Positions 1 through 5,164 of a stretch of 5,915 nt of DNA are shown one piece after another. A program made the position numbers and the translations under genes. Position 1 is the stretch's first letter. Each line of letters opens with the position of its first letter. The DNA is from Desulfocapsa sp. (GTDB taxonomy: Bacteria > Desulfobacterota > Desulfobulbia > Desulfobulbales > Desulfocapsaceae): assembly GCA_030635405.1 (NCBI GenBank), contig DAOVZA010000157.1:1-5915 (forward strand), read 5' to 3'. A model generated the notes under the pieces. It saw nothing but the letters and a program-made list of their open reading frames with translations, did not search any database and was not told the origin of the DNA.

Positions 1-2
1 CA

Positions 3-998
3 GATAAACTCCTGATTGTTTCCAAAAACGGTGTGACCAATACCTTTGAGTGTTTTGGTGGAAAGGATGAAGGCAGTCAAGATCTGATTCAAGGTAGAAC
101 ACTTGCAGGGCTGCTCTCAGATGAGGTTGCACTGCAGCCAGAATCTTTTATCAATCAGGCAATTGCCCGGTGTTCTGTTGAGGGATCTAAGATATGGTTG
201 AACTGTAACCCAGAAGGCCCATACCACTGGTTTAAATTGAACTTCATTGATCGGATTGATGAGCTGAACGGTTTCCGGCTGGAGTTTGAACTTGATGACA
301 ACCTGACACTCTCAGAGAGGATCAAGGAAAGATACAAAAGAATATACACTGGTGTTTTTTATAAACGGTATATTCTGGGACTCTGGGCAATGGCTGATGG
401 TCTGATCTTTGATGTCTGGGATCCTGATCAGCACACTGAAACTGTTGAGAAATATGATAAGTGCATCGTTGGGATTGATTATGGAACAAATAACCCTTGC
501 ACCTTTGGACTGTATGTCTGGGAGAATGGCAGTAAGAAAATCAACCTGAAAAGAGAATACTTCTTTGACTCCAAAGCAGCCGGGAAACAAAAAACAGATG
601 GTCAGTATGCTGATGATTTTATTGAGTGGTTGGGTACTGATAAACCTGCTGCAATTTATGTGGATCCATCTGCTCTATCCTTCATCACTGAATTAACTTC
701 CAGGGGCTATCATATCTCTGCAGCAGACAACTCTGTTCTTGATGGTATACGGTTTGTATCCAGCATGATTGCCAATGATTTTTTTACTGTTGATGATTCA
801 TGTAAAGAGAGTCAAAAGGAATTTACAAGCTATATCTGGGATAAGAAAGCAGCTCTATCTGGTGAAGATAAACCGATAAAAGAACATGATCATACTTGTG
901 ATAGACACAGATATGCTTTATATACTCATTTTAAGAATATAATCCCTTTGGTATCTCCTGTTGAGATGCCAAACATATCAGGATGGGTGGTGGACTGA
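3..998 (+). CDS. Terminase large subunit, C-terminal part (5' end outside window)
   Basis: ATPase and nuclease of the DNA-packaging motor; it docks on the portal, pumps DNA into the prohead and cuts the concatemer. The frame is open to the left edge, so the GTG at 33 is not the true start. Residues are numbered here from the codon at 3 (331 are present). Seen: a Walker B-like LLSDE with D40-E41, followed by the coupling-motif stretch NCNPEGPYHWF (N67-F77), both typical of PBSX-type terminases. The RuvC-like nuclease domain follows, with GIDYG (D159), YVDPSA (D221) and a C-terminal HDHTCDRHRYAL element (D296, D300), consistent with the metal-binding acidic triad. The Walker A motif and roughly the first 100 residues must lie upstream. 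The stop (996-998) shares one base with the portal ATG, which suggests translational coupling. The family call is secure; assignment to the PBSX-type subfamily is from motif memory. Confidence 0.93.
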   Translation, partial: DKLLIVSKNGVTNTFECFGGKDEGSQDLIQGRTLAGLLSDEVALQPESFINQAIARCSVEGSKIWLNCNPEGPYHWFKLNFIDRIDELNGFRLEFELDDNLTLSERIKERYKRIYTGVFYKRYILGLWAMADGLIFDVWDPDQHTETVEKYDKCIVGIDYGTNNPCTFGLYVWENGSKKINLKREYFFDSKAAGKQKTDGQYADDFIEWLGTDKPAAIYVDPSALSFITELTSRGYHISAADNSVLDGIRFVSSMIANDFFTVDDSCKESQKEFTSYIWDKKAALSGEDKPIKEHDHTCDRHRYALYTHFKNIIPLVSPVEMPNISGWVVD

Positions 999-2323
999 TG
1001 GAAATTGGAGTCACAGGATTAAAAAGAACTGGTGGCAGGATATACGAAGAGTTCCTGACTCAATTAAAAGGAACTCGTGCTATAAAAATTTACAAAGAGA
1101 TGTCCAGCAACGACCCTGTTATTGGTGCAATCCTCTTTGCTGTTGAGATGCTTATCCGTAATGTCAAGTGGAGAGTTGAGCCAGCAGAAACAGACAATGA
1201 CATTGCTGCTCAAGAGGCTGCTGATCTGGTTGAAGATGCTATGGATGGTATGTCTCATACCTGGGCAGATTTTATTGCTGAAGTTCTGTCTATGTTGACC
1301 TTTGGGTGGTCAGTCCATGAGGTCGTGTATAAACTTAATAAGAATGGATCAGTTACATGGGCAAAACTGCCTATCAGATCGCAAGATTCTTTATGGGAAT
1401 GGAAATTTGATGATGCAGGAGAAGTGACAGCCTTTGTGCAGCAGTCTCCTGTTGACGGATCCAGAAGGACCATTCCTGTAGAGAAGATGTTGCATTTTAG
1501 GACCACTGCTCATAAAAACAATCCAGAAGGAAAATCAGCTCTTCGTAATGCTTACCGTCCTTGGTATTTTAAAAAACGAATTGAAGAGATTGAGGGTATT
1601 GGTATTGAAAGGGATCTGGCAGGTTTGCCGGTTGCCTATGTTCCACCTAGTATCCTGGCAGCTGGTGCTGGTGATGAAGAGAAAGCAACTCTTGCTGCAA
1701 TAAAAAATCTGATTGTAAATATCCGTAGAGATGAGCAAGAGGGTGTTGTTTTTCCGATGGCCTATGATAGTAATAACAATAAACTTTATGAATTGGCCTT
1801 GCTCACTACTGGTGGATCCAGGCAGTTTGATACAACAGCCATAATCAACAGGTATGATCAAAGAATCACAATGACTGTCCTTGCTGACTTCATTATGCTT
1901 GGACATGAGAAAGTAGGATCCTTTGCTCTCTCCAGTGATAAGACATCAATGTTTGCAACCTCCATAGGTGCTTGGTTAAAATCCATTGCAGCCATTATAA
2001 ACAATAATGCAATACCTCCTTTGATGCAGCTCAATGGTATTCCTGATGAATTGAAACCGTCTGCTGTTCCTGGTGATCTGGAAAAAGCAGATGTGGAGAA
2101 ATTCATTGAGGCTGTAAGCAAAGCAGTTCTTGCAGGTGTCCTGATGCCAACAGAAGGACTTGAAACCAAAGTCAAAGAGATGCTTGATATCCCTGTTGAT
2201 GATGGTGGAAATGATGAGGATTTTGTACCAGGCACTCCAGCTGCTGCAGACAAGGTGCCTGTTGATGTGAGTACCTTGGCTGGTGGTGACGATTTTTTAG
2301 AGGTTGACATTGATAATTCATAA
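998..2323 (+). CDS. Phage portal protein, Mu gp29-like (DUF935 type)
   Basis: Forms the ring at the special head vertex through which DNA enters and leaves, and to which terminase and connector bind. The 441-residue product is a little shorter than the roughly 500 usual for Mu gp29. Seen: an N-terminal DPVIGAIL helix (D39-L46) followed by WRVEPAE; the FGWSVHEVVYK signature (F102 onward); HFRT (H166) leading into GKSALRNAYRPWYFKKR (178-194) and LAGLPV (207-212); and a later ALSSDKTSMF region. These match the order of conserved blocks in DUF935 portals. The last 45 or so residues are acidic and Gly/Asp-rich, probably flexible. I chose ATG 998, which forms a TGATG overlap with the terminase stop and has a GGGTGGTGG tract just upstream. 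ATG 983 would add five residues but has almost no spacing from a Shine-Dalgarno sequence. The frame is intact. Confidence 0.9.
   Translation: MEIGVTGLKRTGGRIYEEFLTQLKGTRAIKIYKEMSSNDPVIGAILFAVEMLIRNVKWRVEPAETDNDIAAQEAADLVEDAMDGMSHTWADFIAEVLSMLTFGWSVHEVVYKLNKNGSVTWAKLPIRSQDSLWEWKFDDAGEVTAFVQQSPVDGSRRTIPVEKMLHFRTTAHKNNPEGKSALRNAYRPWYFKKRIEEIEGIGIERDLAGLPVAYVPPSILAAGAGDEEKATLAAIKNLIVNIRRDEQEGVVFPMAYDSNNNKLYELALLTTGGSRQFDTTAIINRYDQRITMTVLADFIMLGHEKVGSFALSSDKTSMFATSIGAWLKSIAAIINNNAIPPLMQLNGIPDELKPSAVPGDLEKADVEKFIEAVSKAVLAGVLMPTEGLETKVKEMLDIPVDDGGNDEDFVPGTPAAADKVPVDVSTLAGGDDFLEVDIDNS
2299..2303 (+). promoter_or_regulatory. Ribosome binding site deciding the minor head protein start
   Basis: AGAGG lies inside the end of the portal coding sequence, six bases before TTG 2310. 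It is the best Shine-Dalgarno match near the 5' end of the minor head gene and is the reason for preferring a non-ATG start over ATG 2352. Inferred from spacing only. Confidence 0.5.
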
Positions 2324-3299
2324 GGCATCACAGCAACAGCAAGTCAATGAGATGAGGAAAGTCTTTGACCGGATGACTCCAAGGCTCAGAAGGGCTTTCC
2401 TTCTAGCTGCGAGCGGTGTGAAAGGTCAAGTCAATATGACAGCCCTCACTGAAGCACTGACAAGGGGCAACCTGTCAATGGCCATGACTGCAATCAATGC
2501 TGAGAGCCTGGAAGAGTTTTTGAGAGGATCCAAGTTAAAAGCTGGTGAAGTTTCTTTTTATGATGAGCTATTGTCAGGTGTTTCTGGAGGTGCTGCTGCA
2601 ACAATGGGTACATTCCCGACTGCAATCAGCTCTCAGATGGCTTTTGACATGCTAAACCCAAATACGGTCAGATTCATTGAAAATTACCGGGTGCCACTGA
2701 TCAGAGAGTTGACAGAAACAACCAGAAACGGTGTCTTTCAGATCGTAAAAAATAGCATGGTGTCCGGGATTGCTCCAATCAAGCAATCAAGACAGATCAG
2801 ACAGGTGATCGGCCTTACAGAGTATCAAGCAAGGGCAATTGACAATTTTAGAACACAACTCCAAAGCCGTAAAGTGATGGGACTTACCCGGCCAGATAAA
2901 AGAAGACTTTCTGCAGTAGAGAGGCGTATTGTTACAAGGCATATGAAGCAAGGGGGGCTTTCTCCTAAACAGATTGATTCTATGACCAATCGTTACTATC
3001 AAAGCCTATTGAACAGACGTTCTATGAATATTGCAAGGACAGAGGCTGTCAGGGCTTCTAATATCGGTCAACTTGAAACCTGGAAACAGGCACGAAGGAA
3101 ACGCCTTCTGAGCCGGGATGCAAGGAAAAAATGGATTGTGACTCCTGATGAAAGGTTGAGGCCGACTCACAGGCAGATACCAGGAATGAATAGAGGTGGA
3201 AGAAAACTTGAAGAACATTTTCAGACACCAGAGGGGGCAATTATGAGTCCACCACAGGGCACTAATTGCAGATGTGCAATGGTCCTATCAGCATTTTGA
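2310..3299 (+). CDS. Minor head / head morphogenesis protein (SPP1 gp7, Mu gpF-like)
   Basis: A minor capsid protein that associates with the portal during prohead assembly; in SPP1 and Mu relatives it is needed for proper heads and for DNA delivery. The C-terminal MuF domain is clear: ARTEAVRASNIGQLETW (A242 onward), a TPDERLRPTHR segment, a FQTPEG block and the terminal Cys motif NCRC (N319-C322), seven residues before the end. The N-terminal 230 residues are basic and mostly helical in character, as expected for the portal-facing part. I prefer TTG 2310 as start (329 residues) because AGAGG at 2299-2303 sits six bases before it; this gives a 14-base overlap with the portal gene. ATG 2352 is the alternative (315 residues) but lacks a convincing ribosome binding site, and TTG 2304 is abutted by the purine tract. 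The family call is firm; the start is not. Confidence 0.9.
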   Translation: MIIHKASQQQQVNEMRKVFDRMTPRLRRAFLLAASGVKGQVNMTALTEALTRGNLSMAMTAINAESLEEFLRGSKLKAGEVSFYDELLSGVSGGAAATMGTFPTAISSQMAFDMLNPNTVRFIENYRVPLIRELTETTRNGVFQIVKNSMVSGIAPIKQSRQIRQVIGLTEYQARAIDNFRTQLQSRKVMGLTRPDKRRLSAVERRIVTRHMKQGGLSPKQIDSMTNRYYQSLLNRRSMNIARTEAVRASNIGQLETWKQARRKRLLSRDARKKWIVTPDERLRPTHRQIPGMNRGGRKLEEHFQTPEGAIMSPPQGTNCRCAMVLSAF

Positions 3300-3303
3300 G
3301 AGG
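3298..3303 (+). promoter_or_regulatory. Ribosome binding site of the prohead protease gene
   Basis: GAGAGG overlaps the TGA stop of the minor head gene (3297-3299) and sits six bases before ATG 3310. It supports this ATG over the in-frame ATG at 3322. Confidence 0.7.
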
Positions 3304-3309
3304 TAAAAA

Positions 3310-3699
3310 ATGAAAGTTAAGATGGACAGTAAGATAGCAAAAATTGATGAAGAAAAACAGATTGTCTATGGTTGGGCTTCTGTCGTTGAAAAAGATGGCA
3401 AATCCGTGGTTGACCAACAGGGGGACATCATCTCAATTGATGAGATTGAGAAAGCAGCTCATAGGTTCTTGACAGATTGCAGAGTTGCTGGTGACTCTCA
3501 CATTGTCAAGGGTGTTGGACACCTTGTTGAGTCTGTTGTTTTTTCTAAGGATCTGCAGAAGGCTCTGGATATTGATCTTGGACAATCCGGCTGGTTTGTA
3601 GGTTTTAAGGTGACAGATCCTGATGTTTGGGATAGGGTCAAAAAAGGCGAGCTATCAATGTTCTCTATAGGTGGAACAGGCAAGAGGGCTGAAGCATGA
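3310..3699 (+). CDS. XkdF-like prohead protease domain protein (Peptidase_S78_2 type)
   Basis: Likely the serine protease that processes scaffold and capsid proteins inside the prohead. The 129 residues follow the XkdF-like pattern: IVYGWASVV near the N-terminus; VVDQQGDIISIDEIEKAAHRF, the D-x-x-GD...EIEKAA block; GDSH with H64; GHLVES with H71 and S75; GWFVGFKVTDPDVW; and GELSMFSIGG with S119. H64 and one of S75 or S119 are candidate catalytic residues; I cannot settle the assignment from sequence alone. The protein ends only seven residues after FSIGG, whereas XkdF (about 286 residues) normally continues into an E-V-S-x-V...AN segment; that segment appears at the start of the next gene. ATG 3310 has GAGAGG at 3298-3303, six bases upstream. 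The purine tract overlaps the stop of the preceding gene, suggesting coupled translation. The stop overlaps the next ATG by four bases (ATGA). Confidence 0.82.
   Translation: MKVKMDSKIAKIDEEKQIVYGWASVVEKDGKSVVDQQGDIISIDEIEKAAHRFLTDCRVAGDSHIVKGVGHLVESVVFSKDLQKALDIDLGQSGWFVGFKVTDPDVWDRVKKGELSMFSIGGTGKRAEA
3683..3688 (+). promoter_or_regulatory. Ribosome binding site of the scaffold-like gene
   Basis: AGAGGG within the last codons of the protease gene, seven bases before ATG 3696. Its quality argues that the downstream gene is translated from its own start rather than only by frameshifting out of the protease frame. Confidence 0.65.
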
Positions 3700-4700
3700 A
3701 AAAGAAATATAATATAACAGATATTAATCTTGAAGAGGTTTCCTTTGTAGGTAAAGGAGCCAATCAGGATGCTCATGTTGTGTTGATGAAACGTATTGAA
3801 AAGGCAGAGACTAAAAGAGAGATGGGTGAAGACTTCCCGGCTTCTGCTTTTGCATATGTGCCGGACCCAAAGAAACCATCAACATGGAAACTGAGACTCT
3901 GGGATTCAATAGCGGAAAAAGAAACTCGCTCCCAAATTGGTGCAGCTGTTGCTGCATTGGGAAAAGGTTTTCGTGGTCAAAAAGTACAAATCCCCTCAGA
4001 TGATCTGTCAGGGGTTAAAGCAAAGGTATTGGCTGCATGGTTGCGAGTCAATGAAGATAAAAACCGGGGGGAAGCTCCCTCCATTCTTAAATCTGGGGGT
4101 TTTATGAAAACCAAAGAAGAGCTACAAAAGGAACTCGATGAGCTGCAGAAGACTCATGATGAGCTGGTAAAAACCAGTGATGAGCTGCAGAAGACTCATG
4201 ATGAGCTGGTGACAGAGCATGATGAGCTGAAGAAAACAGCTGTCAAAAAAGAAGGCATTGACAAGTCCGGCATGTCTGATGAAGTCAAGAAACAGTTTGA
4301 ACAGCAGGAAACTGAAATCAAGAAACAGGCTGACATGATCGCCAAAATGGCTGATGAACGGTTGGAGAAAGTGTGGATTGAGAAAGCCGGTGCTGTTCTG
4401 CTTGTTGGTGAGGCTGAAGAGGTTGGCAAGATCTTGAAGTCCATTGCTGAAACTGATCCGGAAACTGCAGAAAGTCTGCTCACTCTTCTGAAAGCAGCCA
4501 ATACTCGGATCGAAAAGGGTAATCTGTTCAAGGAAATTGGTGCTGGTGGTGAAAGTGAAACAGGTGCCCTGGGAGAGCTGAACAAAAAGGCTCATGAGCT
4601 GGCAAAATCTGAGAGTATTACCTTTGAGAAAGCATTTTCCAAGGTTTACAGAACAGAAACAAAACTTGTTAAGCAATACCGGCTTGAAAATAAAGAGTAA
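3696..4700 (+). CDS. Probable scaffold protein with protease-tail-like N-terminus and coiled coil
   Basis: The 334 residues show three parts. (a) Residues 7-33 carry ITDINLEEVSFVGKGAN followed by HVVLMKR, resembling the segment that usually closes an XkdF-like protease domain. (b) Residues 46-123 form a compact domain with AFAYVPDP, PSTWKLRLWD, AAVAALGKGFRG, IPSDDL and VKAKVLAAW; I recall similar blocks in other phage head proteins but cannot name a function. (c) From M137 a highly charged coiled coil begins (EELQKELDEL, then four DEL-type heptads to about residue 180), followed by Lys/Glu-rich helices to the C-terminus. A charged helical protein between protease and capsid genes is the classic place and composition of a scaffold, so the role is inferred from position plus composition. 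ATG 3696 has AGAGGG at 3683-3688, seven bases upstream, and overlaps the protease stop. An internal start at 4104 could yield a 198-residue free scaffold. Confidence 0.75.
   Translation: MKKKYNITDINLEEVSFVGKGANQDAHVVLMKRIEKAETKREMGEDFPASAFAYVPDPKKPSTWKLRLWDSIAEKETRSQIGAAVAALGKGFRGQKVQIPSDDLSGVKAKVLAAWLRVNEDKNRGEAPSILKSGGFMKTKEELQKELDELQKTHDELVKTSDELQKTHDELVTEHDELKKTAVKKEGIDKSGMSDEVKKQFEQQETEIKKQADMIAKMADERLEKVWIEKAGAVLLVGEAEEVGKILKSIAETDPETAESLLTLLKAANTRIEKGNLFKEIGAGGESETGALGELNKKAHELAKSESITFEKAFSKVYRTETKLVKQYRLENKE
4066..4082 (+). other. Predicted mRNA hairpin inside the scaffold-like gene
   Basis: GGGGGGA (4066-4072) can pair with TCCCTCC (4076-4082) across a three-base loop, giving seven pairs with one G-U. 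No T-run follows, so it is not a typical intrinsic terminator. It ends 21 bases before the in-frame ATG at 4104. Pairing is read directly from the sequence; any regulatory effect is inference. Confidence 0.4.
4104..4700 (+). other. Possible internal-start scaffold product (same frame)
   Basis: An in-frame ATG (M137 of the 334-residue protein) sits exactly where the coiled coil begins (MKTKEELQKEL...), with GGGGG at 4095-4099 four bases upstream. Phage lambda (C/Nu3) is an established case in which a protease gene contains an internal start for the scaffold. Here the purine tract is not a perfect Shine-Dalgarno sequence and the spacing is short, so this is a candidate only. Confidence 0.35.
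4137..4210 (+). repeat. Tandem 42-base repeat encoding coiled-coil heptads
   Basis: A 32-base exact match occurs at 4137-4168 and 4179-4210, offset by 42 bases (14 codons, two heptads). The unit encodes DELQKTHDELV, and a related half-unit (DELK) continues to about 4230. The offset preserves the frame and the heptad register. It probably arose by local duplication and lengthens the coiled coil of the scaffold-like protein. Confidence 0.85.
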
Positions 4701-4730
4701 TTCACACGGAACGTAAATAACTAACTTTTT

Positions 4731-4736
4731 GGAGGA
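4731..4736 (+). promoter_or_regulatory. Strong ribosome binding site of the cement gene
   Basis: GGAGGA, with GGAGG eight bases before ATG 4744. It shows that the in-frame TTG at 4729, which overlaps the site itself, is not the start. It lies in a 43-base gap after the scaffold-like gene. Confidence 0.8.
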
Positions 4737-4743
4737 AATAAAA

Positions 4744-5124
4744 ATGAGCGTACAACAGCCAGGTTTTTCTATTGGTTTCATGACTGCTGCAGCGGATCTG
4801 TCCGCTAAACAGTTCTATGTTGTTAAATGTTCTGCAGACGGTGCTTTCAATCTCACTGGCTCTGCTGGTGAAGCAATGCTTGGTATCTTGCAGGATAAGC
4901 CTGAATCTGGGCAGGTCGGTAATGTCATGGGGGTTGGTGTTTCCAAGGTCATGGTCGGAACCGGGGATCTTGCTGCCGATGCTGAATGGCAAGCAGGTGC
5001 TGACGGTAAGGCAATCGCTGCTGCTTCTGGTGATATCGTTGGTGGTACTGTCCTTATCGGGGCTGCTGCTGGTGAATATGCAACAGTCACAGTCGGTTTT
5101 GCTGCTTCCGGTCAGCTCAACTAA
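4744..5124 (+). CDS. Capsid cement / head decoration protein (DUF2190-like)
   Basis: Small 126-residue protein rich in Ala, Gly and Val with the look of DUF2190-type capsid cement proteins, which bind the outside of the expanded capsid and stabilise it. Seen: DLSAKQFYVVK (about residues 18-28), GEAMLGILQDKPESGQVGNV (about 42-61), alternating beta-like GVGVSKVMVGTGDLAADAEW, then GKAIAAASGDIVGGTVLIGAA and a final hydrophobic strand. The 'L-x-x-K-Q-F ... G-I-L-Q-x-K-P-x-x-G' pattern is typical of the family, and length and position just before the major capsid gene agree. There is no signal peptide or membrane segment. The gene ends with tandem stops TAA TAG. The Ala/Gly bias gives GCTGCTGCT-rich DNA that differs locally from its neighbours, which is explained by the protein composition. 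The strong ribosome binding site fits a product needed in hundreds of copies. Confidence 0.82.
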   Translation: MSVQQPGFSIGFMTAAADLSAKQFYVVKCSADGAFNLTGSAGEAMLGILQDKPESGQVGNVMGVGVSKVMVGTGDLAADAEWQAGADGKAIAAASGDIVGGTVLIGAAAGEYATVTVGFAASGQLN

Positions 5125-5150
5125 TAGATATTAACTTTTTAAACAATATC

Positions 5151-5157
5151 AAGGAGA
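5151..5157 (+). promoter_or_regulatory. Strong ribosome binding site of the major capsid gene
   Basis: AAGGAGA, seven bases before ATG 5165, in a 40-base A/T-rich gap. It fixes the capsid start. Confidence 0.8.
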
Positions 5158-5164
5158 TATAACG

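Noticed and set aside
33..35. GTG as the terminase start
   Set aside because: The frame is open to the window edge, and the Walker A region of the ATPase must lie further upstream.
2304..2332. TTGACA at 2304-2309 as a promoter -35 box
   Set aside because: No TATAAT-like element lies 16-18 bases downstream (the region reads ATCACA), and it sits in a continuous operon.
3690..3700. Programmed -1 frameshift joining protease and scaffold-like gene
   Set aside because: Only a few bases are open in both frames before the stop, with no X-XXY-YYZ slippery heptamer; a separate start with a good ribosome binding site is simpler.
4066..4090. Intrinsic transcription terminator
   Set aside because: The stem is followed by ATTCTTAAATC rather than a T-run and lies inside an intact coding frame.
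4122..4781. Long minus-strand frame of 219 codons
   Set aside because: It is antisense to the repeat-rich coiled-coil gene; its length comes from the absence of antisense stops in Glu/Lys/Leu-rich coding sequence, and its protein looks like random Cys/Phe/Leu-rich sequence.
4817..5134. Second + frame over the cement gene (105 codons)
   Set aside because: Shadow frame caused by GCTGCT-type codons; the DUF2190-like frame with its strong ribosome binding site explains the region.
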